From: an uncultured Bdellovibrionales bacterium
Lineage (GTDB): Bacteria > Bdellovibrionota > FAC87 > UBA2466
Direction: 5' to 3'
Assembly: GCA_937903155.1 (NCBI GenBank)
Contig: CALCZU010000121.1
Coordinates: forward strand, 1 to 64,000
DNA: 64,000 bases
Shown: positions 16,698-25,703 of the stretch, in pieces
Position numbering within the stretch: the first letter of the stretch is position 1
Layout of the letters: every line of letters starts with the position of its first letter
Made by a program: the position numbers and the translations under genes
Notes under the pieces: generated by a model
Databases searched by the model: none
What the model was told of the DNA's origin: nothing
What the model saw: the letters and a program-made list of their open reading frames with translations, nothing else

Positions 16698-18596
16698 ATG
16701 TCGTTTGATAACCCTGCTGTAGGAGAACTTTCCCAAAGATCTCAACGTAACCATAACCCTGATTCCAAAGGAAAACTAGTGATACCCAAGCGTAAGACTT
16801 TCGCAATTAGCGAGCTTCCGGAACTTCCAAGTGATGATCGTGATCTGGAAGAACAAGGAGAAAAACTTCAAGAAGGCGGAAAAACTTTTTCCCAGCTCTT
16901 GGATGAAAGTAGCAAGGGAGCTAAGTTCCAAGAAGGTGAAGTCGTCGAAGGGGTGGTCGTAAACGCGAACCGCGATTTCGTGACAATTGATATCGGGTAC
17001 AAATCCGAAGGCGCTGTTCCCGCGCAAGAATTTTTTGATAATAAAGGCGAACTCATTGTGGGCGCCGGAGACCATATTTTGGTCTACATCGAACGCGTCG
17101 AAGATGACGACGGTCGTTTGATTCTGTCCAAAGAAAAAGCGGACGTTTTACGCGCTTGGGATGAAATCAGCGAAGCTTGCGAAAAAGACGAACTCGTTGA
17201 AGGAACCGTCGTTTCTAAAGTCAAAGGTGGATTGTCTGTGGATATCGGAGTAAAGGCATTCCTTCCCGGTTCACAAGTGGATATTCGTCCGACTAAGAAT
17301 CTCGACCAGTTTCTTGGCAAGACTTACAAATTTAAAATCATCAAGTTCAATAAAAAACGTGGCAATATCGTTCTTTCCCGCCGCATGCTCTTAATGGAAG
17401 AAAGAGCCCGCATGAAAGAACAAACTCTCTCGAATATTCAAGAGGGTATGGTTGTTGACGGAAATATTAAGAACTTGACCGAATACGGCGCCTTTATCGA
17501 TCTCGGCGGACTCGATGGACTCTTGCATATCACGGATATGTCTTGGGGACGCATCAAGCATCCTAACGAAATCTTCAAAGTCGGTGAAACGATTAAAGTT
17601 CAAGTTCTCAAATATGACGAAGAAAAAGAACGCGTCTCCTTGGGTTACAAACAATTGCAATCCGATCCTTGGGATACTGTTGAAGCCCGATACAATGTTG
17701 GCTTACGCGTTAAAGGAAAAGTGGTCAGCTTAACGGATTACGGCGCATTTATTGAGCTGGAATCTGGCGTTGAAGGTCTGATCCACGTTTCTGAAATGTC
17801 CTGGACACAAAGAGTGAAACACCCGTCTAAGATTTTAAACGAAGGCGATGTGGTTGAAGCGATTGTCTTGGATATCGATACCGGTAACCGACGTATTTCG
17901 CTCGGCATGAAGCAAATTGAACCTAATCCATGGGATCTCATTGCTGAAAAATATCCTGTCGGAAGCAAAATCAAAGGCGTTGTTAAAAATACAACAGACT
18001 TTGGTGTGTTCGTCGGAGTGCCAGAAGGAATTGACGGGCTCGTGCATGTCAGTGACGTCACTTGGGATAACAAACCGATTGATCCAAACACCCACTTTAA
18101 AAAGGGAGAAGAACTCGAATGCGTGGTTCTTTCCATTGATAAAGCGGCTGAAAAATTCAGCTTAGGGATTAAACAATTGGGTGATGATCCTTGGAGAGTG
18201 GTTGCTGAGAAGTATCCCGCTGGAACAAAAGTCAAAGGTAAGGTCACAAAGATCGCAGACTTTGGCTTGTTCCTCGAAGTCGAACCTGGAGTGGAAGGTT
18301 TACTCCATGTTTCCGAACTTGAAGGCGAAGGCAAACCCAAAGATAAACTTAAAACGGTCGCTGAAGGGACTGAAATCGAGTGCATGATTACGGCAGTCGA
18401 TATGAAAGAACACAAACTTTCATTGTCCATTCGTGCGATGAATAAAGCTGAAGAGCGCGAAAACATCCGCCAATATGCAAAACAATCGAGTAGCTCGAAA
18501 ACAAGTTTTGCAGACTTGATGGATGAAGCAACCGCTCAGAAGCTCAAAGAAGCTGCAAAGTCTTCTGACACCAAAGGTTCAGACGACGACAAATGA
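16698..18596 (+). CDS. rpsA: 30S ribosomal protein S1
   Basis: The 632-residue protein contains six S1 (OB-fold) repeats beginning near residues 75, 165, 250, 335, 420 and 508. Repeats 3 to 6 are the most canonical ('GAFIDLGGLDGLLHITDMSW', 'GAFIELESGVEGLIHVSEMS', 'GVFVGVPEGIDGLVHVSDV', 'GLFLEVEPGVEGLLHVSEL'). A charged extension of about 70 residues precedes the first repeat, which makes it longer than the 557-residue Escherichia coli protein. S1 binds mRNA to the 30S subunit and supports initiation on weak Shine-Dalgarno leaders. It overlaps sppA by 4 nt (ATGA). Confidence 0.96.
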   Translation: MSFDNPAVGELSQRSQRNHNPDSKGKLVIPKRKTFAISELPELPSDDRDLEEQGEKLQEGGKTFSQLLDESSKGAKFQEGEVVEGVVVNANRDFVTIDIGYKSEGAVPAQEFFDNKGELIVGAGDHILVYIERVEDDDGRLILSKEKADVLRAWDEISEACEKDELVEGTVVSKVKGGLSVDIGVKAFLPGSQVDIRPTKNLDQFLGKTYKFKIIKFNKKRGNIVLSRRMLLMEERARMKEQTLSNIQEGMVVDGNIKNLTEYGAFIDLGGLDGLLHITDMSWGRIKHPNEIFKVGETIKVQVLKYDEEKERVSLGYKQLQSDPWDTVEARYNVGLRVKGKVVSLTDYGAFIELESGVEGLIHVSEMSWTQRVKHPSKILNEGDVVEAIVLDIDTGNRRISLGMKQIEPNPWDLIAEKYPVGSKIKGVVKNTTDFGVFVGVPEGIDGLVHVSDVTWDNKPIDPNTHFKKGEELECVVLSIDKAAEKFSLGIKQLGDDPWRVVAEKYPAGTKVKGKVTKIADFGLFLEVEPGVEGLLHVSELEGEGKPKDKLKTVAEGTEIECMITAVDMKEHKLSLSIRAMNKAEERENIRQYAKQSSSSKTSFADLMDEATAQKLKEAAKSSDTKGSDDDK

Positions 18597-19522
18597 AAGT
18601 AATATTTAGGTTCGCCGCGGCAATACTGACAATTTGTTTCTGTATTGTCGTGGCGACCTTTACTTTTCAGCTCGTTTCGAATCGTTTCTTTTCGAAAAGC
18701 TCTAAAAGCAAAGCACATATTGCAGTTGTAGATTTGACGGGGATTATTATGTCCTCGTCGAGTCTCACTCGCGAACTCGAAGAATTGACTGAACGAGAAA
18801 ATGTCAAAGCGATTGTTTTGCGAATCAACTCTCCCGGAGGAGTCGTTGCTCCTTCCCAAGAAATCTTTGAGGCTCTAAAAAAGACCGACCTTAAAAAGCC
18901 AGTCATTGCCTCAATGGGATCCCTTGCGGCAAGCGGCGGATATTACGCTGCCCTAGGCGCTCGTAAAATCTATGCAAATCCAGGCACCCTCACTGCGAGT
19001 ATTGGTGTCATCATGGAATTCGTAAACACTGAAAAGCTCTACACTTGGGCAAAAGTGACACGATTTAATATTACTGCTGGAAAATTCAAAGACGTCGGAT
19101 CTCCCTTAAGAGAAATGAAACCAGAAGAGAAGGCACTTCTGACATCCATGCTGACCGACATTCACACTCAGTTCCGAACAGCAGTTCAAGAGAGACGTAA
19201 ACTGACTCCTGAACAACTCGACGCTGTTGCCGACGGCCGAGTGATGACAGGAAACCAGGCTTTTAACGCGAAACTCGTCGATCAACTCGGTGGATTTGAA
19301 GATGCATTGAAAGAAGCTAAAGCCGCTGCAAAAATTCCTGAAGATTCTTACGTCGAGTATCCCAGAAACAAAGGCGGGTTGGTTCGAGAAATTCTTTTTG
19401 GATCGGACCGCGACGACGCGGAAGATTTATCTTCAAAACTCAGTCTCTTCATCGATTCGTTCAAAACGACTTCGTTTATTCCCGGCTGGAAAATCTTAGC
19501 CATCGCTCCACTGTCGTATTAA
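18593..19522 (+). CDS. sppA: Signal peptide peptidase SppA, short form
   Basis: The 309-residue protein has an N-terminal anchor ('AAAILTICFCIVVATFTFQL') and one ClpP-like S49 peptidase domain. The nucleophile Ser is in 'GSLAASGGYYAALG' (about residue 114) and the general-base Lys in 'TAGKFKDVGSPLR'. It digests cleaved signal peptides in the inner membrane. The length matches the short single-domain type rather than the 600-residue Escherichia coli form. Coupling to rpsA by an ATGA overlap is the notable context. Its end overlaps the convergent mtgA by 4 nt. Confidence 0.93.
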   Translation: MKVIFRFAAAILTICFCIVVATFTFQLVSNRFFSKSSKSKAHIAVVDLTGIIMSSSSLTRELEELTERENVKAIVLRINSPGGVVAPSQEIFEALKKTDLKKPVIASMGSLAASGGYYAALGARKIYANPGTLTASIGVIMEFVNTEKLYTWAKVTRFNITAGKFKDVGSPLREMKPEEKALLTSMLTDIHTQFRTAVQERRKLTPEQLDAVADGRVMTGNQAFNAKLVDQLGGFEDALKEAKAAAKIPEDSYVEYPRNKGGLVREILFGSDRDDAEDLSSKLSLFIDSFKTTSFIPGWKILAIAPLSY

Positions 19523-20550
19523 TTCGCTTCAGGGACGGTGGGGGAATCGTCCGAAGAGGTTTCGGGGATTGTGAGCGGCTCACCCGGCTGTAAACCGGCC
19601 TCTGGCTTTACTTCAGCGTTTTCTGCATCAGGCAAAATTGCGGGATTTTCTTCCCCTTTGATCAGTTTTTCCTGTTCGGTAGCTTTCGCTTTGAGTCTAT
19701 CTACAGGTGGATTTAAAAGAGAGGGAATTTCTCCATCAGGTTCTTCCGAAGGCACATTGTCCTCGGCAACTTGAGAGTTCATCCCGCCGGCCACGCCCCA
19801 TAGTTTTTCAGCTAAGGCTTCTTGATAGGCGACGTCGTCTAGAAAACCCATTCGATTCATCACTCTTAAAATCTGCCCAACTCTCTTCGTTGCCCAGGGA
19901 GAAAGCTGCTTTTTTTGATAATACGAGTGGTATTTAATCGGAGAAGGCAAAAGCATCGCTAAAAATGCCGCCTGCTTTGCCGTAATCTGAGAAGGATGGA
20001 TATGAAAATAATGTTCTGATGCGTCTCGAATTCCATAGAGACCCGGCGCCCACTCCGCCATATTGACGTAAAAATTTAAAATCTCAGATTTGGAAAGAAC
20101 TTTTTCCATTTCGCCCGCCCAGAAAAATTCTTTAAATTTTCTCCAAAGTGTTTTCTGACGGCCAAGGTACACATTCTTAACTACCTGTTGAGTCAGCGTA
20201 CTTCCGCCCCTCGCCCATTTTTTTTCTTCCCAATCTTTTTTGATCGCCTCTTTGAGTTCGTGGTAATCAACCCCTTTGTGACTGAAAAAACTCGTGTCCT
20301 CAGAAGCGATCACAGCCATGAGAACGTGATTTGAAAGTTGGCTAATCGAAACCCAGCCCTTTGCCTTCGGTCCCATTTCTTTTTCGGATTTTTCCTTATT
20401 AGCAAGTTTAATGGGAACGGTAACTTTATTTCTCATCTCCGTAAAATCCGGCACATTGGTGACGGTATCAATGACGAGCGCGACGAGACAGCCCAAGCCG
20501 ACGGCTGAAGCAAGGATTAAAGCAAGTACTAATCGTGTTCCCTTTTGCAT
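19519..20550 (-). CDS. mtgA: Monofunctional peptidoglycan glycosyltransferase (GT51)
   Basis: The 343-residue protein has one N-terminal transmembrane helix ('LVLALILASAVGLGCLVALV') and a GT51 domain. The catalytic motifs are 'ASEDTSFFSHKGVDY' (catalytic Glu), 'RGGSTLTQQVVKNVYLG' and 'SEILNFYVNMAEWAPGLYG'. It polymerises lipid II into glycan strands at the periplasmic face. After the domain, the last about 95 residues are a Pro/Glu/Ala-rich tail with no motif; most MtgA proteins lack this. No transpeptidase domain follows, so it is monofunctional. Confidence 0.92.
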   Translation of the reverse strand: MQKGTRLVLALILASAVGLGCLVALVIDTVTNVPDFTEMRNKVTVPIKLANKEKSEKEMGPKAKGWVSISQLSNHVLMAVIASEDTSFFSHKGVDYHELKEAIKKDWEEKKWARGGSTLTQQVVKNVYLGRQKTLWRKFKEFFWAGEMEKVLSKSEILNFYVNMAEWAPGLYGIRDASEHYFHIHPSQITAKQAAFLAMLLPSPIKYHSYYQKKQLSPWATKRVGQILRVMNRMGFLDDVAYQEALAEKLWGVAGGMNSQVAEDNVPSEEPDGEIPSLLNPPVDRLKAKATEQEKLIKGEENPAILPDAENAEVKPEAGLQPGEPLTIPETSSDDSPTVPEAN

Positions 20551-20600
20551 ATGGATTCATTAGATTATACCCGATGCGAGTAGGAAAGGACTAGAACGCT

Positions 20601-23402
20601 TTGGCCGAAATTAAAAGAGAGCTGATCTTAAAGGGAGTTCGTCAAAATAATATCAAAGACGTGGATCTCATTCTTCCTTTAGGGCGTCGCATTATCGTCA
20701 CAGGGCCTTCAGGTTCGGGCAAATCCTCTCTCGCGTTCGAGACTATCTACGCAGAGGGTCAGAGACGTTATATGCAATCTCTGTCGACCTACGCGAGACA
20801 ATTTCTCGAGCGTTTTAAAGCACCACTCGTCGAGAAGATCCAAAATATCCCTCCGACGATTGCACTCGAGCAAGTGAATCCTGTTCGAAATTCGCGCGCC
20901 ACGGTCGCGACGACCACCGAAATTGCCGATCACTTAAGACTCCTTTATGAAAAAGTCGGAGTCGAGTACTGCAGCCGCTGCGATATTCCGAAAAAGCGGC
21001 TTTCCCAGGAAGAAATTTTCGAAAGTCTTTTGAAAAAATACGAAGGCAAAGCAGTTGTCCTTTCGTTTCTGTTCACCCCTCCTACGAAAAAGGAAGATGT
21101 TCAGAGTGCACTCGAGGAACATTTAAGAAGCGGCTATTCACGGATTATCTCGGACGGAGAAGTTTTGGCGTTGGAGGATTATTTAAAAGCGCCTCCTAAG
21201 AAACCGAAAGAACTCTTCATTCTTGTCGATCGCATCACGCTGAAAAAAGATGAATCGACTCTCACCCGCTTTTCGGAAAGTTTACGACAGGCGATGTCGC
21301 TTGGAAAAAACGAGAGCGCTGTTTTTTCGGAAGAGAACAGAAAAACAAAGCTAATCGATACCTTTACGACCTTTGTCCGATGCCCTCAATGCAAAGAGAT
21401 GTCACTTCCAAAGCAGTCCAACGCCTTTTCTTTCAATAGCCCCTTAGGAGCGTGCGCAAGGTGCAAAGGCTTTGGAAATACGCTCGAGGTCGATGAAGAT
21501 TTAGTCATTCCAAATCCTGCCCTCGCACTCTCGGAAGGTGCGATTGATCCTTTTACAAAACCGTCTTTGAAAAAATGGCAGAAAAAACTTTTAGAATTTT
21601 GTAAGGAATCTCGAATTGATGCAGATTTGGCCTATCGCGAACTGCCAAAAGCGCAAAGGGATTTAGTTTGGAACGGGTCTAAAAAATTCAAAGGCGTTAA
21701 AGGAGTCTTTAAGCTCCTTGAAGAAGACAAATACAAGATGCAGATTCGGGTCTTCATCAGCCGATACACGTCCCCGTTTACTTGCCCGGAATGTAACGGA
21801 GACAGACTCAATCCCACGGCCCTCGTCGTGAAAATTGATAACCGAAACATCGCAGAAATCATGGGAATGACGTTGGGCGAATGCTGTGATTTTTTAAAAA
21901 AATTAAAGCTCACGCCCAGAGAAAGAAAAATCGCCGAAGACATATTGATTCAACTCGATAGACGCTTGGATTATCTCATCACGGTCGGACTGGATTACAT
22001 CACCCTTTCCCGAATGACGAAAACTCTTTCAGGGGGAGAATACCAGCGTATCTTGCTTGCAACACAACTCAGCCAGGGACTCAGCGACACGATGTACGTC
22101 TTAGATGAGCCCAGTATCGGCCTTCACCCCAAAGACACGGCACAGCTTCTAAAAGTTTTGAATCGACTCCACGAATTGGGCAATAGCCTCGTGGTCGTCG
22201 AACATGATCCTGAAGTCATTGAATGGGGAGAACATATTGTCGATATGGGTCCTGGAAGCGGAAGTCGCGGAGGAGAAGTTGTTTTTGAAGGAAGTCGCCA
22301 TGCGTTTTTTCTTTCAGATACCCTGACATCGAAATCGGTTAAAGATTGGCGAATGGAATGTCGACATGCTCTTTTGCGACCTCTTCCGAAAGATTTTTCA
22401 GATGCAATCGAAATTAAGGGCGCTCAGGGAAATAACCTGAAAAACATCGACATTCAGATTCCTTTAAAAAGATTAGTCACTGTCACTGGAGTCTCCGGAT
22501 CTGGAAAAAGCACACTCGTGGTCGATACGCTTTATAAAGCACTCGCCAAAGTCTTTCACCAAGAGAACCATAAAATAGAAAAATTTGAATCGATGAGTGG
22601 AATGGAGAATCTGAATTCCGTGGAGCTTATTGATCAAACTCCCATCGGAAAATCCTCGCGCTCTAACCCTCTCACATTCATCAAAGGATATGATGATGTC
22701 AGATCGCTACTCGCATCTACTCCCGAAAGTACGGCACGAGGTTTGAGTCCTGGTTATTTTTCATTTAACGTTCCCGGCGGACGGTGTGACGCTTGCGAGG
22801 GTGAAGGCCGCATTAAAATCGACATGGTCTTTATGGAAGATGTCTGGGTGCCTTGCCAGACCTGCGATGAAAAAAGATTTAAGCCCAGTATCCTTGCCAT
22901 TCGATACAAGGGGAAAAACATCCACGATATTTTAAAAATGACAGTGGACGAAGCCTTGGATTTTTTTAAAGGGATTTCCTCTCTGCGGACGAAATTGTCC
23001 TTGCTCGTCGAAGTAGGACTGGGATACTTGCAACTCGGACAATCGGGTTTCACTCTCTCGGGAGGAGAAGCGCAGCGATTAAAAATCGCGCGCGAGCTCT
23101 CAGTCACTTCCGCTTCGAGAAGCGCCACCCTTTTTATTTTCGATGAACCCACCACGGGACTTCATTTTAATGAAGTGGCGAAACTCATTACAGTGCTCAG
23201 AAAGTTGATAGCGAATGGCCATTCGGTAGTTGTCATCGAACACAACCTGCAACTGATCTGTTCATCAGATTACATCATTGATCTCGGACCAGACGGTGGA
23301 GATCGCGGCGGTCATGTCGTAGGAATGGGCACCCCCAAGGAATTAGCGTCTAAGAAACTTCCTTACACGTCGATGTATCTCTCTGAAATTTTGGGAATTT
23401 AA
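20601..23402 (+). CDS. uvrA: Excinuclease ABC subunit A
   Basis: The 933-residue protein is UvrA, the damage-recognition ATPase of nucleotide excision repair. Two ABC modules are present: GPSGSGKSSLAFETIYAEGQ with 'LSGGEYQR' and 'VLDEPSIGLHP', and GVSGSGKSTLVVDTLY with 'LSGGEAQRLK' and 'IFDEPTTGLH'. Zinc modules 'CPQCKEMS...CARCKGFG' and 'CDACEGEGR...CQTCDEK' are intact. The first zinc pair is reduced to 'YCSRCDIPKKR', which many UvrA proteins also show in variable form. No ATG fits the N-terminus; TTG at 20601 is the likely start. A hairpin at its stop codon probably terminates it. Confidence 0.95.
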   Translation: MAEIKRELILKGVRQNNIKDVDLILPLGRRIIVTGPSGSGKSSLAFETIYAEGQRRYMQSLSTYARQFLERFKAPLVEKIQNIPPTIALEQVNPVRNSRATVATTTEIADHLRLLYEKVGVEYCSRCDIPKKRLSQEEIFESLLKKYEGKAVVLSFLFTPPTKKEDVQSALEEHLRSGYSRIISDGEVLALEDYLKAPPKKPKELFILVDRITLKKDESTLTRFSESLRQAMSLGKNESAVFSEENRKTKLIDTFTTFVRCPQCKEMSLPKQSNAFSFNSPLGACARCKGFGNTLEVDEDLVIPNPALALSEGAIDPFTKPSLKKWQKKLLEFCKESRIDADLAYRELPKAQRDLVWNGSKKFKGVKGVFKLLEEDKYKMQIRVFISRYTSPFTCPECNGDRLNPTALVVKIDNRNIAEIMGMTLGECCDFLKKLKLTPRERKIAEDILIQLDRRLDYLITVGLDYITLSRMTKTLSGGEYQRILLATQLSQGLSDTMYVLDEPSIGLHPKDTAQLLKVLNRLHELGNSLVVVEHDPEVIEWGEHIVDMGPGSGSRGGEVVFEGSRHAFFLSDTLTSKSVKDWRMECRHALLRPLPKDFSDAIEIKGAQGNNLKNIDIQIPLKRLVTVTGVSGSGKSTLVVDTLYKALAKVFHQENHKIEKFESMSGMENLNSVELIDQTPIGKSSRSNPLTFIKGYDDVRSLLASTPESTARGLSPGYFSFNVPGGRCDACEGEGRIKIDMVFMEDVWVPCQTCDEKRFKPSILAIRYKGKNIHDILKMTVDEALDFFKGISSLRTKLSLLVEVGLGYLQLGQSGFTLSGGEAQRLKIARELSVTSASRSATLFIFDEPTTGLHFNEVAKLITVLRKLIANGHSVVVIEHNLQLICSSDYIIDLGPDGGDRGGHVVGMGTPKELASKKLPYTSMYLSEILGI

Positions 23403-23430
23403 AAATTATGAAAAAATCTCCATAATTTTT
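23401..23430 (+). terminator. AT-rich hairpin at the uvrA stop
   Basis: AAAAATTATG (23401-23410) and CATAATTTTT (23421-23430) are perfectly complementary around a 10-nt loop. The right arm ends in five T. It is a plausible intrinsic terminator for uvrA, immediately before the promoter of the next gene. Confidence 0.55.
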
Positions 23431-23454
23431 GACTGCTTTATCGACGATCAAATA

Positions 23455-23483
23455 TTGACACTGCGTGTTAACTTCTATACACT
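23455..23483 (+). promoter_or_regulatory. Sigma70 promoter of the sigma54 activator gene
   Basis: TTGACA (23455-23460), a 17-nt spacer and TACACT (23478-23483) give a near-consensus promoter. The leader to the GGAGG site and the ATG at 23596 is about 105 nt. Confidence 0.75.
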
Positions 23484-23595
23484 GAATCTTAAGTAGACGT
23501 CATGAACTCATACAGTCGTACAAAAAATACGACGAAGTAAAAGTGACAAAGAATTAGAGTTCAAGATGTCGACACTAACTGGGTTGGGAGGCCAA

Positions 23596-25176
23596 ATGAT
23601 TAATTGGGATGAGTTTGAGCATATTCATGTCATCAAAAAGCTAAAAGAGGTCATTGCGAAATGGTGGAACATTGATGTGTTCTTCGCCGATGACAGAGGA
23701 AATTTAAAACTGATCGAAAAAGGTCAGAAAAAAGATTTCCATAACCCCATCGTTGCTTTACTCATGCAACGTGAAGAAGGCTTCGACAGCATCGCAGAGT
23801 TCGTCCGAACCACTGCAATGGAACTGAGAAAATCTGGGGATAAAGAAGTTGCGAAGGATTATCTTCCGAACTTACAAGCGTCTTCTTTTCCGATCGTGAT
23901 TGATAATGAGTTTATGGGAACGGTTGTCTGCGTCGGTTACTTCAAAGAAAACGTAACGGATTCACAGAAAAAAGAACTCGTGAAATCCCTCGCGCACTTT
24001 AACTTCGCGAATCAAGAAATTGACCACGCAGTCAATAAGTTAAAATCGCTTGGTAAAGACGAGCTTCCTTATTTCAATGAACTTGCTGACCTCGTTTCGA
24101 AAGAAATCAGCACGCTTCACAAGGAAATTTCTTCCCGCGAAGACCGAATCACTGAACTGAATAAAGAACTCGGTATCCGATATAAGTACGACAACATGAT
24201 CGGTAAATCGAAACCGATGCAAGATACCTACGCGCTGCTCGATAAGATTAAAAACTCTGAAAGCACAGTGTTGATTCAGGGGGAAAACGGAACGGGTAAA
24301 GAGTTGATTGCGAAAGCGATTCACTACAATAGCCCACGCAAAGAGCGAATCTTTGTGACCCAGAACTGTTCCGCATTCAACGACAACCTCTTGGATTCAG
24401 AATTGTTCGGGCATGTGAAAGGATCTTTCACAGGTGCGATCAAGGATAAAAAGGGTCTTTTTGAAACAGCCGACGGAGGAACCTTCTTCCTCGATGAAAT
24501 CGGGGATACTTCTCCGACCATGCAAGTGAAACTCTTGCGCGTGATTCAAGAAGGAACTTTCATCCCAGTCGGTGCGACTGAGCCCCGAAAAGTGGATGTG
24601 AGAATCCTCGCTGCGACAAACAAAGACTTAAAGGAAATGGTCGAAAAAGGCCTCTTCCGAGAAGACTTGTACTATCGCATTAACGTGATCAATATCACTG
24701 TCCCACCCTTACGAGACAGAAAAGAAGATATTCCAATCTTATGTGATCACTTCTTGGCTCGCTCGGCGGCGGAAAAGTCGATCAAACCAAAGCAAATTAC
24801 CAAACGCGCTTTGGAAAAGATCTTCGATTACCACTGGCCAGGTAATATTCGAGAACTCGAAAACGAAATGGAACGAGTCACGGTGCTTGCCGGTGCTGAA
24901 AGCAAAATCACAGTCGATATGCTCTCTGCCCGTATCCGTGAATTCGGAGAACGCAATAAAGTCCAGGGTGTCAGAATCCAAGGCAAATTGCGCGACGCTC
25001 TCGAAGAACTCGAACGCGAAATGATCCGAGAAGGCTTAAAACGCACCGGTTGGAATAAATCCCGCCTTGCTAAAGAGCTCGGAATCTCTCGTGCAGGTCT
25101 CATCAACAAGGTTGAAAAATACAACCTCGATAAGAGACGTTTACTTGCCGCAGGTAAAAAACCTGGCGAATTATAA
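23596..25176 (+). CDS. Sigma54-dependent activator with PocR-like sensor domain
   Basis: The protein of about 526 residues has three parts. Residues 1-190 resemble a PocR-type sensor ('NIDVFFADDRGNLKLIEKG', 'FPIVIDNEFMGTVVCVGYF'). The central AAA+ domain has Walker A GENGTGKELIAKAIH, the sigma54-contacting loop GSFTGAIKDKKG, Walker B 'GGTFFLDEIGD' and 'GNIRELENEMERV'. A Fis-type helix-turn-helix ends the protein ('WNKSRLAKELGISRAGLINK'). No phospho-receiver is present, so a ligand rather than a kinase is the expected input. I prefer ATG 23596 because GGGAGG lies 4 nt before it; ATG 23566 would add 10 residues. The target genes are unknown. Confidence 0.9.
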   Translation: MINWDEFEHIHVIKKLKEVIAKWWNIDVFFADDRGNLKLIEKGQKKDFHNPIVALLMQREEGFDSIAEFVRTTAMELRKSGDKEVAKDYLPNLQASSFPIVIDNEFMGTVVCVGYFKENVTDSQKKELVKSLAHFNFANQEIDHAVNKLKSLGKDELPYFNELADLVSKEISTLHKEISSREDRITELNKELGIRYKYDNMIGKSKPMQDTYALLDKIKNSESTVLIQGENGTGKELIAKAIHYNSPRKERIFVTQNCSAFNDNLLDSELFGHVKGSFTGAIKDKKGLFETADGGTFFLDEIGDTSPTMQVKLLRVIQEGTFIPVGATEPRKVDVRILAATNKDLKEMVEKGLFREDLYYRINVINITVPPLRDRKEDIPILCDHFLARSAAEKSIKPKQITKRALEKIFDYHWPGNIRELENEMERVTVLAGAESKITVDMLSARIREFGERNKVQGVRIQGKLRDALEELEREMIREGLKRTGWNKSRLAKELGISRAGLINKVEKYNLDKRRLLAAGKKPGEL

Positions 25177-25191
25177 GATTCAATAAAAGAA

Positions 25192-25225
25192 CGACCCTGG
25201 TGAAAACCAGGGTCGCTTTTTTTTT
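25192..25225 (+). terminator. Strong intrinsic terminator after the sigma54 activator
   Basis: CGACCCTGGT (25192-25201), tetraloop GAAA and ACCAGGGTCG (25206-25215) pair perfectly over 10 bp and are followed by C and nine T. It separates the activator from the archease-like gene. Confidence 0.92.
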
Positions 25226-25247
25226 GCCCTTTTTGTACAATATTACA

Positions 25248-25691
25248 ATGCCCGAACGACAAGTCGCCTACCAATCCATCGAAAATAAAAAACACCTCGG
25301 ATTTATCGTAACCGCGCCCTCATGGCAGAGACTTTACGTTGATAGTGCACTAGCCATGACGGATAAAATGGTGTCACTCGATTTAATTCTCGAACGCGAC
25401 AAGAAAACCATCACCGTCACCGAAGCAAATCCGAAAGCACTGATGATTAGCCTGTTGAATGCAGTTCTCGAGCTATTCGAAAAAGATCAGTTTCTAGCAA
25501 AGCGCATCGTCTTCAATGAATTCGATGGTAAAAAAATCACAGCCATTCTCTTCGGCGAAAAGTACGTCGCCGTCCGCCACGGCTATCGAACCGACCTAAA
25601 ATCTTCGAACGAAAAAGCAGTAGAAATGGGCGATAGCCCCACCGAACCAAATCAGTTCTACGCAAAAGTCACAATCCACCATTTGGATTAG
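25248..25691 (+). CDS. Archease-like protein
   Basis: The 147-residue protein has the archease pattern: 'KHLGFIVTAPSWQRLYVDSALAMTDKMV' (usual 'H-x-A-D-x-G...L..LF..AA.A...lM'), then 'ALMISLLNAVLELFEKDQFLAKRIVFNEFD' and a final strand 'FYAKVTIHHLD'. Archease activates the RNA ligase RtcB. The usual metal-binding Asp in the first motif is not obvious, so this may be a divergent member. The ATG at 25248 is chosen because an earlier in-frame GTG lies inside the terminator hairpin. TACAAT six bases before the ATG could be a -10 box of a leaderless transcript. No rtcB is in the window. Confidence 0.6.
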   Translation: MPERQVAYQSIENKKHLGFIVTAPSWQRLYVDSALAMTDKMVSLDLILERDKKTITVTEANPKALMISLLNAVLELFEKDQFLAKRIVFNEFDGKKITAILFGEKYVAVRHGYRTDLKSSNEKAVEMGDSPTEPNQFYAKVTIHHLD

Positions 25692-25703
25692 GACCTCTTA
25701 TCT

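Noticed and set aside
25200..25247. Earlier GTG start for the archease-like gene
   Set aside because: It lies inside the terminator hairpin and adds residues outside the family.
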